Positions 1 through 9,115 of a stretch of DNA of 64,000 nt are shown here, one piece after another. The notes under the pieces were generated by a model that saw only the letters and a program-made list of their open reading frames with translations, ran no database searches and had not been told where the DNA came from. Position 1 is the first letter of the stretch. Each line of letters starts with the position of its first letter. Origin of the DNA: Paraburkholderia oxyphila NBRC 105797 (GTDB lineage: Bacteria; Pseudomonadota; Gammaproteobacteria; Burkholderiales; Burkholderiaceae). The stretch lies in the NCBI RefSeq assembly GCF_000685075.1, contig NZ_BAYD01000008.1:124001-188000 (forward strand). The letters run 5' to 3'. The position numbers were made by a program, and so were the translations under genes.

Positions 1-121
1 TGCGTGTTTCCACTAGGAATTGATGGAAGCGACAAGTGAATCACCCTACAGTACGTCCATACGGAATGATTCATCGGGCCTTCGCTTGCGTCGGCTCCAA
101 ACAGAGCCGGAGACAACCCCC

Positions 122-592
122 ATGCAGTCGGTGCCTTTCACGCAGCTTCGCGAGCCATCCCAACCGCTGCTTCCCATGTTGCGGCCCCATCACTTTGGCA
201 TCAGCGTGCCCGACCTCGATGCCGCGGTCGACTGGTATGGCCGCATGCTCGGCTTCACCCTGGAGCAGCAACTCACCGTCGAAAAGATTCCCGCGCGCAT
301 CGCCTTCGTGCGCCGCGATCACTACCGCATCGAGCTTTTCGAAGTGCCGGGCGCCGCGCCCCTGCCCGCCGAACGTCGCGAGCCGAACCTCGATCTGCGC
401 ACGCACGGCAACAAGCACATGTGCTTCGAAGTGCCCGACGTGAGCGCGGCCGTGGCCGCACTACGCGAGGCGGGCGCCGACATCGCCTTCGAACTGAAGG
501 TGGACGGCAATCCCACCGCCTTCATTCGCGACCTGAGCGGCAACCTGATCGAGCTGCTCGAACCGTTCGCCGCCGATCGCGATCTTCGCTGA
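122..592 (+). CDS. VOC (glyoxalase/bleomycin-resistance) family protein
   Basis: A 156-residue single-module VOC protein. The fold's metal-ligand pattern is visible as His24 in the first strand, His99 in KHMCFEV and Glu144 in NLIELLEP. Such proteins act as epimerases, isomerases, lyases or dioxygenases; the sequence does not say which. I chose the ATG at 122 because GGAGAC lies just upstream; an in-frame ATG at 20 would add 34 residues without family character. It is the first gene visible of a same-strand series running to 12244, so it probably works on an intermediate of that pathway. The region upstream of base 1 may hold more of the operon. Confidence 0.75.
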   Translation: MQSVPFTQLREPSQPLLPMLRPHHFGISVPDLDAAVDWYGRMLGFTLEQQLTVEKIPARIAFVRRDHYRIELFEVPGAAPLPAERREPNLDLRTHGNKHMCFEVPDVSAAVAALREAGADIAFELKVDGNPTAFIRDLSGNLIELLEPFAADRDLR

Positions 593-651
593 ATCGGCTC
601 GCCAAGTCCCTTACAGGTCTTACTTTCACACGCTCACGCGCATCCGTTCCC

Positions 652-1695
652 ATGACGACTTCGCATAACCCGCTGCATGGCTGGCAGGTCAACCGCAACG
701 ACATCCGCATGGTCGGCCACGATCTGCTGCGCCCCGAATGCATTCTCGCCGAGCCCGACGGCACGCTCTGGACCGCCGACGCACGCGGCGGCGTCGTATG
801 CATCGCACCCGACGGTACGCAAACGTTGATCGCGCAACAAAATGAGCATGCGCAGAAGCCCTCTTCGCAGGACGCGAAGCAACTCATGCTGGGCGGCACG
901 CTGCCCAATGGCCTCGCCTTCGATCGCGACGGCAACATCGTCATCGCGAACTTCGGCACCGATGCCATCGAACTGATGACGCGTGAAGGGGCTTCGCGCA
1001 CGCTGTACGACAGCATCGACGGCAAGCCGCTCGGCAAGACCAACTTCGTGCTCACCGATACGCGCGGGCGCATCTGGTTCACCGTGACCACGCGCCAGCT
1101 GCCGTGGACTCGTTCGATCAACGAAAAAACCGCCGACGGTTACGTGGGCCTGATCGACGAAAATGGTATCCGCATCGTCGCGGACGGCTTTGTGGGCACG
1201 AATGAGATTCGCCTCGACGCAAACGAGGAATGGCTCTACGTTGTCGAGACCAACGCGCGCCGCATCTCGCGTCTGCGCGTGCAGGACGACGGTTCGCTCA
1301 CCGACCGCGAGATCTACGGCCCGCATGATCTGGGCGGATTTCCCGACGGTTTCGCATTCGACGCGCACGGTAATCTGTGGATCACGCTGATCCTCACTGA
1401 GAAGCTCATCGCCCTCACGCCCGAGGGCGAAGTCCTCACGCTGCTCGACGACGGCAACCCCGAAGCCATCGCGCGTTACGAAGAACACTATCGCAACGGC
1501 AGCACGACGCCCGAACTCATGGGCGCCTGCCGCGGCACACTCGCTCCGATGATGGCGAGCCTCACGTTTGGCGGCCCCGACTTGCGCACCGTGTATCTGG
1601 GGAGCCTTGGCGGCAACACGCTCGCGAGCTTCCGCTCGCCCGTGCCGGGCCTGCCGCTCGCGCACTGGCACGCATCGCCCACGCACGCCGGATAA
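652..1695 (+). CDS. SMP-30/gluconolactonase-like protein
   Basis: A 347-residue beta-propeller protein of the SMP-30/gluconolactonase/LRE-like family. Family hallmarks are the opening ECILAEPDGTLWTADARGG, the LPNGLAFDRDGNIVIANF blade and the GFPDGFAFDAHGNLWIT blade, whose acidic residues line the divalent-metal site in known members. Family enzymes open sugar-acid lactones or other esters and lactones. I chose the ATG at 652, where the conserved part begins; the frame is open further upstream. It lies 59 bases after the VOC gene and 57 before the HisD-like gene. A lactonase beside dehydrogenases suggests hydrolysis of a lactone made by oxidation of a cyclic hemiacetal; this is inference. Confidence 0.8.
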   Translation: MTTSHNPLHGWQVNRNDIRMVGHDLLRPECILAEPDGTLWTADARGGVVCIAPDGTQTLIAQQNEHAQKPSSQDAKQLMLGGTLPNGLAFDRDGNIVIANFGTDAIELMTREGASRTLYDSIDGKPLGKTNFVLTDTRGRIWFTVTTRQLPWTRSINEKTADGYVGLIDENGIRIVADGFVGTNEIRLDANEEWLYVVETNARRISRLRVQDDGSLTDREIYGPHDLGGFPDGFAFDAHGNLWITLILTEKLIALTPEGEVLTLLDDGNPEAIARYEEHYRNGSTTPELMGACRGTLAPMMASLTFGGPDLRTVYLGSLGGNTLASFRSPVPGLPLAHWHASPTHAG

Positions 1696-1752
1696 CGAAT
1701 TCGCGGCCCGCGCCGCGCCACGATTTCACCTTATCTGCACGGATAGAACGAC

Positions 1753-3036
1753 ATGATCGAACATCTCAAGAAGGGCCAGACGGCCCAGGTCAAAGCCGAC
1801 AACAACGCGCAAGTGCGCATGACGGTCGAGAAGATCATCGCCGACATCGAAGCACGCGGCGAATCCGCCGTTCGTGAGTATTCCGAACGGTTCGACAAAT
1901 GGAACCCCGAGAACTTCCGGCTCTCGCAGCAAGAGATCCAGGCGTGCATCGACGCGCTTTCGCCGCAAGCGATCGAGGATATCAAGTTCGCCCAGGCGCA
2001 GATTCGCCGCTTCGCGCAAATCCAGCTGCTTTCGCTGCGCGACGTGGAAGTGGAAACGCTGCCCGGCGTCGTGCTCGGCCACAAGAACATTCCGGTGAAT
2101 TCGGTGGGCTGCTACATTCCCGGTGGCAAATATCCGCTGCTCGCTTCGGCCCATATGAGCGTGCTCACCGCGAAGGTCGCTGGTGTGAAGCGCGTAATTG
2201 CCTGCGCGCCGCCGTTCGACGGCAAGCCTTCGTCGGAGATCATCGCGGCGATGGCGCTCGCGGGTGCCGACGAAATCTACGTGATGGGCGGCGTGCAAGG
2301 CGTAGCCGCGATGGCGCTCGGCACGGAACACATCGCGCCCGTCGACATGATCGTCGGCCCCGGCAATGCGTTCGTTGCCGAGGCGAAGCGCCAGCTTTAT
2401 GGCCGCGTGGGCATCGACCTGTTCGCGGGTCCGACCGAAACGCTCGTGATCTGCGACGACACCGTGGACGCCGAACTGGTGGCCGTCGATCTGCTCGGCC
2501 AGGCCGAACACGGCCCGACGTCGCCCGCGTATTGCATCACGACGAGCAAGAAGATTGCCGCCGAATTGCCCGCTGCGATCGAAACCGTGCTCGCGCGCCT
2601 CGATACCGCGCCCGTTGCCAGCGTCGCGTGGCGCGACTATGGCGAGATCATCGTGTGCGATACCGACGAGGAAATGCTTCAGGAAGCCGAGCGCCTGTGC
2701 TCCGAGCACGTCCAGGTCATGACGCGCGACCCCGACTGGTTCCTGCAGCGCATGACGAACTACGGCGCGCTGTTCCTCGGGCATCGCACCAACGTTTCTT
2801 ACGGCGACAAGGTGATCGGCACGAACCACACGCTGCCGACGATGGGCGCGGGGCGCTACACGGGCGGCCTGTGGGTCGGCAAGTTCATCAAGACGCACAG
2901 CTACCAGCGCATCCTCACCGACGAAGCCTCGGTCAAGATCGGCGAAGTGTGCTCGCGGCTGTGCGCGCTCGAGCACTTCTCGGGCCACAAGGAGCAGGCC
3001 GATATTCGCGTGCGCCGCCTCGGCAAGCGCGATTGA
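1753..3036 (+). CDS. Histidinol dehydrogenase-family (HpsN-like) NAD-dependent dehydrogenase
   Basis: A 427-residue member of the HisD family, which performs a four-electron oxidation of an alcohol to a carboxylate with zinc and NAD. Visible signatures are [41 protein letters not shown] and the zinc pair Gln250 and His253 in GQAEHGPTS. The Glu318-His319 pair in CSEHVQ matches the catalytic Glu-His of HisD. The setting has no histidine genes, so a role in histidine synthesis is unlikely. The sequence looks closer to the catabolic HisD homologues typified by sulfopropanediol dehydrogenase HpsN. I infer oxidation of a primary alcohol on the pathway substrate; the substrate is unknown. The next gene starts 7 bases after its stop. 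Confidence 0.85.
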   Translation: MIEHLKKGQTAQVKADNNAQVRMTVEKIIADIEARGESAVREYSERFDKWNPENFRLSQQEIQACIDALSPQAIEDIKFAQAQIRRFAQIQLLSLRDVEVETLPGVVLGHKNIPVNSVGCYIPGGKYPLLASAHMSVLTAKVAGVKRVIACAPPFDGKPSSEIIAAMALAGADEIYVMGGVQGVAAMALGTEHIAPVDMIVGPGNAFVAEAKRQLYGRVGIDLFAGPTETLVICDDTVDAELVAVDLLGQAEHGPTSPAYCITTSKKIAAELPAAIETVLARLDTAPVASVAWRDYGEIIVCDTDEEMLQEAERLCSEHVQVMTRDPDWFLQRMTNYGALFLGHRTNVSYGDKVIGTNHTLPTMGAGRYTGGLWVGKFIKTHSYQRILTDEASVKIGEVCSRLCALEHFSGHKEQADIRVRRLGKRD

Positions 3037-3043
3037 GGCCGGC

Positions 3044-3814
3044 ATGACAACGTTCACCACCCCTTCCGGCGAACGCCCGGTCGCGCTCGTGACCGGCGCG
3101 ACGGGCGGCCTCGGCGAGCAGATCTGCCGCACACTCGCGCAGGCGGGCTGCGCCGTCGTCGCCGGGTATCGCAGCTCGGCCGACGTGGCGCAAACGCTAG
3201 TTGCGCAACTCGACGGCGTGGGTCATCGCGCGCTCGCCGCGCCCGTCACGGACAGCGCCGCACTTGCGCGCCTGGCCGACGCCGTCGCCACGCATTACGG
3301 CCGCTGCGACGTGCTCGTGAACTGCGCGGGCACGACACGCTTCGTCGCCCACGACGATCTCGACGGCATGAACGACGCGCTCATCGACGACGTGCTCGCG
3401 ACCAACGTGCGCGGTCCGTTCGCGATGGTGCGCGCGCTGCGCCCGCTGCTCGCGAAAAGCGCGCTCGCGGGCGGCGCGGTCGTCGTCAACATCTCGTCGA
3501 TCGCGGCGCAAACGGCAATGGGCAGCAATGTGATTTATTGCGCCTCGAAGGCCGCGCTGGACAATCTCACGAAATCGCTGGCACGCGCTCTGGCCCCGCA
3601 GATTCGCGTGGTTTCGGTGTCGCCTGGACTCGTCGACACCGAGTTCGTGAAGTCGATGGACACCGCCTGGCGCGACGAGCAAGCGGCGCGCACGCCGCTC
3701 GGCCGCCTCGCCGATCCGCAGGAAATCGCGCAAGCCGTGCTCGCCGCCGCGCGCGATCTGCGTTTTAGCACCGGCTGCGTGCTGCCAGTCGACGGCGGCC
3801 GTCCACTGCGCTAA
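3044..3814 (+). CDS. SDR family NAD(P)-dependent oxidoreductase
   Basis: A 256-residue classical short-chain dehydrogenase. The cofactor site TGATGGLGEQ is near residue 18, NCAG is present, Ser is in NISSIAA and the catalytic Tyr and Lys are in YCASK. The C-terminus FSTGCVLPVDGGRP is the usual FabG-like ending. It reduces a carbonyl or oxidises a secondary alcohol. It begins 7 bases after the HisD-like gene, so the two are probably cotranslated and may act on the same polyol-like substrate, as HpsO and HpsN do in sulfopropanediol breakdown. That comparison is by analogy only; no sulfonate transporter or sulfo-lyase is visible here. Confidence 0.85.
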   Translation: MTTFTTPSGERPVALVTGATGGLGEQICRTLAQAGCAVVAGYRSSADVAQTLVAQLDGVGHRALAAPVTDSAALARLADAVATHYGRCDVLVNCAGTTRFVAHDDLDGMNDALIDDVLATNVRGPFAMVRALRPLLAKSALAGGAVVVNISSIAAQTAMGSNVIYCASKAALDNLTKSLARALAPQIRVVSVSPGLVDTEFVKSMDTAWRDEQAARTPLGRLADPQEIAQAVLAAARDLRFSTGCVLPVDGGRPLR

Positions 3815-3854
3815 AAGAGTCAACATCAAAGAGACAACGAAGGAGACAGCCAAC

Positions 3855-4880
3855 ATGAAACTTGCGTCGCTCAACACCGGTCACCCCGATGGCGCCTTGA
3901 TCGTCGTCTCGCGCGATCTCCAACGTGCGGTTCGCGCAACCGCCATTGCGCCGACGCTGCGCGCCGCGCTCGATGACTGGTCGCGTGCAGAACCGGCCTT
4001 GCAGGCACTCTACAATGCGCTTGACGCGGGCACGGCTGCCGATGCATTCGGGTTCGACCCTTATGCTTGCACAGCGCCGCTGCCGCGCACGCATCAGTTC
4101 ATCGACGCCTCGGCCTTCCTCAATCACGGCCGCATCATGACGCAGGCGTATCACCCGGAGAAGAAGTCGGACCCGTCGATTCCCGTGTTGATCCAGCGCC
4201 AGGCCGATGACTTCGCGGGCCCGCACGACGACTACGCCTTCCCCGACGAAGCCGACAACTGCGACTTCGAAGGCGAAGTGGGCGTGATTCTCGGCGACGT
4301 GCCGATGGGCACGCGCCCCGCCGACGCGCTCGCCCACGTGCGCCTCATCACGCTGTTCAACGACGTGAGCATGCGCAAGCATCTCTTTCGCGAACTCGGC
4401 ATGGGCTTTGGCTTCATCCTCGCCAAGCCCGCTACGGCTTTCGCACCCGTGGCGGTCACGCCCGACGAACTCGGCGACGCATGGCGCGACGGCCGCGTGC
4501 AGCTCGACCTGGAGGTCGCGCGCAACGGCGAGCGCTTCGGCGCGCCGAACGGCCGCGAGATGAGTTTCGGCTTTCACGACCTCATTGCGTATATCGCGTA
4601 CAACCGCAATCTGCGCGCGGGCATGCTGCTCGGCTCCGGTACGTTCTCGAACGCTGATTATCGGGCGACGGGTTCGGCGTGCCTCGCGGAGCAACGCGCC
4701 ATCGAAACGCTGGAACATGGCGAATCGCGCACGCCGTGGCTGCAATTCGGCGAACGCTTGCGCTTCGAAATGAAAGACCGTGACGGCCAGTCGATCTTCG
4801 GCGCCATCGATCATCGCTTCGTGCAGGCGGCTTATGTGAATCAACAAGCAACAGTGGAAAAGGCAGGAGCAAGCGCATGA
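3855..4880 (+). CDS. Fumarylacetoacetate hydrolase (FAH) family protein
   Basis: A 341-residue FAH-superfamily protein with an N-terminal extension before the catalytic fold. The region CDFEGEVGVILGDVP carries the Glu ligands expected for the divalent metal, and LFNDVSMRKH and LLGSGTFSNADY follow in the usual order. Family members hydrolyse C-C bonds of 1,3-dioxo acids or hydrate and decarboxylate 2-oxo acids formed by ring cleavage. AAGGAGACAG precedes the ATG. The stop overlaps the next start as ATGA, indicating translational coupling. In this operon it could process the product of the VOC dioxygenase encoded at 7759-8691. Confidence 0.85.
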   Translation: MKLASLNTGHPDGALIVVSRDLQRAVRATAIAPTLRAALDDWSRAEPALQALYNALDAGTAADAFGFDPYACTAPLPRTHQFIDASAFLNHGRIMTQAYHPEKKSDPSIPVLIQRQADDFAGPHDDYAFPDEADNCDFEGEVGVILGDVPMGTRPADALAHVRLITLFNDVSMRKHLFRELGMGFGFILAKPATAFAPVAVTPDELGDAWRDGRVQLDLEVARNGERFGAPNGREMSFGFHDLIAYIAYNRNLRAGMLLGSGTFSNADYRATGSACLAEQRAIETLEHGESRTPWLQFGERLRFEMKDRDGQSIFGAIDHRFVQAAYVNQQATVEKAGASA

Positions 4881-6751
4881 GCGAGCAATACGACATCGTC
4901 GCGATGGGCGCGGGGCACAATGGCCTCGTCGCCGCCGCGTATCTTGCGAAAGCGGGCAAGAAAGTGCTCGTGCTCGAACGCAAGGCATGGCCCGGCGGCG
5001 GCGTGAGCACGCGCGAACTGAACACGCCGGGCTACTGGCACGACGAGCATTCGAGCGTGCACATCATGATCCAGGGCAATCCGATGCTGCGCCAGGACGA
5101 GTTGGGCCTGCTTTCGGAACACGGCCTGAAGTACCACTATTCACCCGTGCCGCATGCCACGATCTTTCCCGATCAGTCGGTGCTGTTCACGTACAAGGAC
5201 ATCGACAAGACCTGCGAATGTTTCGCGAAGGTTTCGCAGAAAGACGCCGACACCTACCGCGAATTCGTGAAGATGAGCCAGCAGGTCCTGCAGATGTTCA
5301 TGCCGGGTCTCTATGCGCCGCCGCCTCCGCTGGGCGAACTCGTCGCGATGCTCGATCGCAGCGACGAAGGCCGCCTCATGCTCGACTACATGAATCGCGA
5401 TTGCCTCGATCTCGTGAATCAACTCTATGAGAGCGACAAGATCAAGATTCATCTGCTGCGCCTCGTGAGCGAAAACCTGCAGGCGCCGAACGAACTCGGC
5501 ACCGGCATGGGTGTGCTGCTGATGCCAGGCATCATCCACACGTATAGCGTTTCGCAGCCCATCGGCGGCAGCGGCAAGCTGACCGAATCGCTCGTGCGCT
5601 GCATCGAATCGTACGGCGGCGAAGTGCGCTGCAATGCCGAGGTCGCGAAGATACTGACGAGCGCGGGCCGGGCCAGCGGTGTGCAGCTTGCGAGCGGCGA
5701 AACGATCCTCGCGAAAGACGCCGTGATCGGCGCGATTCATCCGCACGTGATTCGCCGCTTCGTGGAAGGCGTGCCAGAGCCGGTGCTCAAGCGCGCGGAA
5801 CGCGCCACGCTCGCGCCCTTCTCGATCATGGTGAGCCACTATGATCTCAAGGAGAACGCGCGCTATTACGCGGGCGAGGAAGTGGGCTACGCCACCATGC
5901 TCGAGTTCATGGCGACTGACAAACTCGACGACATGCTCGCTGATTTCGACGACCTCAAGCGCGGCCTCATCACCGAGCGCCGACTGTGCGCGGGCGGCGA
6001 CGAAAGCATCGGCGACAAGACGCGCGTGCCGGCCGGCAAGGGCATGTTCCACGGCATCACGTTCGCGCCGTACAGCGTGAAGGACAAGCGCTGGGCCGGC
6101 CGTCACTGGGACGAGTTCAAGGAAGAGATCGGCGATCTCTCGCTTGCGCACTATCGCCAGTTCGTCTCGAACCTCACGAGCGAGAACATCGTCGCCCGCA
6201 GCATCGTGAGCCCCGTCGATCTCGAGCGCTCGAGCCCGAACAGCATGATGCGCGGCGACTTGCACGGCGTGGCGCCCTACTTCTACCAGAGCGCAGGCCA
6301 TCGGCCCACGCCCGACCTCGGGCAGTTCACCGTGCCCGGCGTCGAGCGCCTCTATCTCGCGGGGCCGTTCCAGCATCCAGGCGGCGGCGTGTACGGCGCG
6401 GGCCGCGCCACGGCGATCAGGATGTTCGAGCAACTCGGCATGGACTTCGGCAGCGTGGCGAAGGGCGCGCGCCAGGACAGCGGCGTTCCTGCCACCGCCA
6501 ACCACGTGAACGGTCGCGCTGCGAAGAAGGAAGGCATGGTGCTGCGCGGCCCAGCCGACGAAGAGCTGATGCACGTGGAGTCGCTCGAGCGCGTAGGCAA
6601 CGAACTCGTCATCAAGGGCAAGAGCTTCGGCACCATGCCGATGGAAGCGCGTCTCGATGCCGCTTCGGCACGCGCCGGGTTGAAGATGCTCGGCGCTTCG
6701 CGCCTTGCCTTTCTCGCGACGCTACCGTTTCGCAAGGGAGGTGCGCAATGA
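4877..6751 (+). CDS. Phytoene dehydrogenase-like NAD(P)/FAD-dependent oxidoreductase
   Basis: A 624-residue flavoprotein. The N-terminus carries the dinucleotide fold GAGHNGLVAAAYLAKAGKKV followed by a Glu-Arg pair for FAD, and PIGGSGKLTESLVRCIE resembles the phytoene-desaturase/NAD(P)BD family. The C-terminal GPFQHPGGGVYGAGRATA is the family's FAD-binding end motif, followed by about 90 residues that I do not recognise. Members of this group desaturate or oxidise C-C or C-N bonds in varied substrates; no carotenoid genes are nearby. It overlaps the genes on both sides by four bases (ATGA), so it is embedded in the operon. Confidence 0.8.
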   Translation: MSEQYDIVAMGAGHNGLVAAAYLAKAGKKVLVLERKAWPGGGVSTRELNTPGYWHDEHSSVHIMIQGNPMLRQDELGLLSEHGLKYHYSPVPHATIFPDQSVLFTYKDIDKTCECFAKVSQKDADTYREFVKMSQQVLQMFMPGLYAPPPPLGELVAMLDRSDEGRLMLDYMNRDCLDLVNQLYESDKIKIHLLRLVSENLQAPNELGTGMGVLLMPGIIHTYSVSQPIGGSGKLTESLVRCIESYGGEVRCNAEVAKILTSAGRASGVQLASGETILAKDAVIGAIHPHVIRRFVEGVPEPVLKRAERATLAPFSIMVSHYDLKENARYYAGEEVGYATMLEFMATDKLDDMLADFDDLKRGLITERRLCAGGDESIGDKTRVPAGKGMFHGITFAPYSVKDKRWAGRHWDEFKEEIGDLSLAHYRQFVSNLTSENIVARSIVSPVDLERSSPNSMMRGDLHGVAPYFYQSAGHRPTPDLGQFTVPGVERLYLAGPFQHPGGGVYGAGRATAIRMFEQLGMDFGSVAKGARQDSGVPATANHVNGRAAKKEGMVLRGPADEELMHVESLERVGNELVIKGKSFGTMPMEARLDAASARAGLKMLGASRLAFLATLPFRKGGAQ

Positions 6752-7692
6752 GCCATGTCGTCGTTACTGGCGCACAGGGCTTCGTGGGCCGCGCGCTCGT
6801 CAAGCGGCTGCTCGCTGATGGCATTGGCAGGCGCGCCGTGTCGAAGCTCACGCTTCTCGATATCGGCTTCGACGCCGCGCCCGCGGACGCGCGCGTGAAT
6901 CAGATCGCGGGCAGCATCGCCGACGCTGAAGTTCGCGCACAGGCCTATGCCTCGCCAGTGGACGCCGTGTTCCATCTCGCGAGCATTCCCGGCGGCGCAG
7001 CGGAGCGCGACTACGCACTCGGCCGCGCGATCAATCTCGACGCCACGCTCGGCCTGCTCGAAGACTTGCGCGGCCAGCCGCGTGCGCCGCGCTTCGTATT
7101 CGCGAGCACGGTCGCCGTTTATGGCGAAAAGCTGCCCGAGGTCGTCGACGAACAGACGCTGCCGGCGCCGGCGTTGAGCTACGGCGCGCACAAGCTGATG
7201 GGCGAGGCGCTGGTCGCCGATGCCACGCGACTCGGCTGGGTTCAAGGCTGCTCGCTGCGCCTGCCCGGCGTAGTCGCGCGGCCCGGCGACGGCGCCGGTC
7301 TGATGTCCGCGTTCATGAGCCAGCTCTTCTGGAAGCTCGCCGCAAACGAACCGCTTACGGTCCCCGTCTCGCCCGAAGGCGTCGCGTGGTGGATTTCCGT
7401 GGGCGCGTGCGTCGACAACCTGCTGCATGCGGCGAGCGTAGATGCGGAGCGCTTCAACGCCCGGCGCAGCTATCAGATGCCGGTGCTGCGCCTCACCATC
7501 GCCGAAGTGGTCGATGCATTGGCCGCGCGCTTCGGCAGCGAACGCAAAGCGCTCGTGACCTACGCGCCCGACCCGTTCGTCGAGCGGCTCTTTGCAGCCT
7601 ATCCGCCACTTTTCACGCCCGAAGCCGAACAGCTCGGCTTGCGCCACGACGGCGGCGTGGACCGGCTGATCGAACGCGCAATGGCGCACTGA
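6748..7692 (+). CDS. NAD-dependent epimerase/dehydratase family protein (DenD-like)
   Basis: A 314-residue extended SDR. The cofactor site GAQGFVGRAL is at the N-terminus, FASTVAVYGE is the usual strand after the cofactor site, and the catalytic Tyr and Lys are in SYGAHK. The overall pattern resembles D-erythronate dehydrogenase DenD and related sugar-acid dehydrogenases more than UDP-sugar epimerases. It would oxidise a hydroxy acid with NAD. Its start overlaps the preceding stop (ATGA at 6748-6751). Together with the lactonase-like and HisD-like genes it gives the operon a sugar-acid flavour. Substrate unknown. Confidence 0.75.
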   Translation: MSHVVVTGAQGFVGRALVKRLLADGIGRRAVSKLTLLDIGFDAAPADARVNQIAGSIADAEVRAQAYASPVDAVFHLASIPGGAAERDYALGRAINLDATLGLLEDLRGQPRAPRFVFASTVAVYGEKLPEVVDEQTLPAPALSYGAHKLMGEALVADATRLGWVQGCSLRLPGVVARPGDGAGLMSAFMSQLFWKLAANEPLTVPVSPEGVAWWISVGACVDNLLHAASVDAERFNARRSYQMPVLRLTIAEVVDALAARFGSERKALVTYAPDPFVERLFAAYPPLFTPEAEQLGLRHDGGVDRLIERAMAH

Positions 7693-7758
7693 CCCTACCC
7701 GCTTCATCAGCACCGCAATGCAAGCGGTGCACGCGGCAAATAAAAAGGATTACTTATC

Positions 7759-8691
7759 ATGCAGATCGTTGGACTTGAATTCCTCGTCTTCGGTATCGAC
7801 GACATGGCGGGAGCGCGCCAATACCTGCTCGATTACGGCCTCGACGAAGTCGAATACGACCCCGTGCGTGGCGGCGTTTTCACCGCGCTCGATGGCACGG
7901 GCCTCGTGATGCGCGCCGCCGATGATCCGCGCCTGCCGCCGTTGCCGCCCAAAGCGGCCACGCCCAGCCTGCGCGAAACGGTCTACGGCGTGGACAACGC
8001 AGACACGCTCGCCACGATCCGCGCGCATCTCGAAGCCGAGCGCGCGGTGCAGGTGGACGAAGACGGCACCGTGCATTGCATCGACGACGCGGGCTTCGGC
8101 GTCGCGTTCATGGTCACGCAGCGGCGACCGTACGAAGCCCGCTATCTGGGCTTCAACGTACCCGGCCAGCCGCCGGGCCGCGCACCCAATGACTGCGCAG
8201 CGAATCACGGTGAACTCATCAAGCCGCGCACGCTCTCGCACGTGGTGTATTTCGTCGAAGACGTGAAGAAGGCTGAGGCGTTCTACGCGCGACTCGGCTT
8301 CACCGTGACCGACCGCTTCAATCATCTCGGCCCGTTCATGCGTCCCGCCGGCACGAACGACCATCACACGCTTTTCATGATCGAGAGCCAGAACGATCAC
8401 ATGATCGGCTGCAATCACTTCACGTTCCACCTCGGCTCGTCGGGCGAAGTGCTGCAGCACGGCTGGAACTTCGTGAAGAAGGGCTACCAGACTTTTTGGG
8501 GACCGGGGCGTCACGTGCTCGGCAGCAACTACTTCTGGTATTTCAACAGCCCGTTCGGCGCGACGATCGAGTTCGACGCCGACATGGACCTCCACGATGA
8601 AACCTGGACGCCGCGCGCCGTCGATCCCGGCGCCGACAACTCGCAGATCTTCCTGTTCGACGCCCGCAACAAATGGGCACCGGGCGAGTAA
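7759..8691 (+). CDS. Two-module VOC family protein, probable extradiol-type dioxygenase
   Basis: A 310-residue VOC protein with two modules. The C-terminal module carries a likely 2-His-1-carboxylate triad: His161 in LSHVVYF, His220 in CNHFTFHL and Glu271 in ATIEFDADMD, as in type I extradiol dioxygenases, where the second module is catalytic. It probably binds Fe(II) or Mn(II) and cleaves a catechol-like ring, or performs a related oxygen reaction. AAGGA lies 9 to 13 bases before the ATG. The neighbours, a monooxygenase, a Rieske protein and two hydrolases, support a ring-cleavage role. The residue assignments are from alignment by eye. Confidence 0.75.
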   Translation: MQIVGLEFLVFGIDDMAGARQYLLDYGLDEVEYDPVRGGVFTALDGTGLVMRAADDPRLPPLPPKAATPSLRETVYGVDNADTLATIRAHLEAERAVQVDEDGTVHCIDDAGFGVAFMVTQRRPYEARYLGFNVPGQPPGRAPNDCAANHGELIKPRTLSHVVYFVEDVKKAEAFYARLGFTVTDRFNHLGPFMRPAGTNDHHTLFMIESQNDHMIGCNHFTFHLGSSGEVLQHGWNFVKKGYQTFWGPGRHVLGSNYFWYFNSPFGATIEFDADMDLHDETWTPRAVDPGADNSQIFLFDARNKWAPGE

Positions 8692-8715
8692 ATGCAAGAA
8701 CGAGGGAATGCAAGC

Positions 8716-9078
8716 ATGACCGCGCGCGCTGACGAACGTCTGCTTTGCAGACTCGAGGACATCCCCGATGGCGGCGCGCGCGGCCTGCTGCGCGCAGGTC
8801 TCGACGATCAGTTGTGCGTCGTGCGCCATGGCGCCGAGGTGTTCGCGTGGCTCAACGACTGCCCGCATGAGCATCGGCCCATGGAATACCGCCGGGACCA
8901 CTTTCTTTCGGGCGATGGCACGCACATCGTCTGCTACGCGCATTCGGCGCACTTCGACATCCGCACGGGCCTGTGTTTCGCGGGGCCGTGTGCGGGCCAG
9001 TCGCTCGTCAAGGTGCCCACACGCGTGGAGAACGGCGAGGTGTGGATTGCCGCCGAACTGCCCTCGATCTTCGACTGA
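8716..9078 (+). CDS. Rieske [2Fe-2S] ferredoxin-like protein
   Basis: A 120-residue single-domain Rieske protein. Cys49-x-His51 in CPHEH and Cys73-x-x-His76 in CYAH bind a [2Fe-2S] cluster. It lacks the large non-heme iron domain of oxygenase alpha subunits, so it is an electron carrier, or possibly a stabiliser that keeps the neighbouring dioxygenase iron reduced as XylT-type ferredoxins do (inference). A GAGGGA stretch precedes the ATG at 716; an alternative ATG at 8692 directly abuts the previous stop and would add 8 residues. No dedicated reductase is encoded in the operon. Confidence 0.85.
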   Translation: MTARADERLLCRLEDIPDGGARGLLRAGLDDQLCVVRHGAEVFAWLNDCPHEHRPMEYRRDHFLSGDGTHIVCYAHSAHFDIRTGLCFAGPCAGQSLVKVPTRVENGEVWIAAELPSIFD

Positions 9079-9115
9079 AACCAAACCACCGAATCACCAC
9101 CGGACCGAGACCACC

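Noticed and set aside
1753..3036. Calling the HisD-like gene a histidine biosynthesis gene
   Set aside because: No his genes are nearby, and the operon is catabolic; the family has catabolic members such as HpsN.
1726..3132. A 468-codon - strand open frame opposite the HisD-like gene
   Set aside because: Antisense shadow; the + strand carries complete HisD motifs, and the - strand product has no recognisable family.
1753..3814. A sulfopropanediol (hpsN/hpsO) pathway
   Set aside because: The pair of genes fits, but no sulfo-lyase, sulfonate carrier or HpsP-like gene is present and the rest of the operon is aromatic-type.
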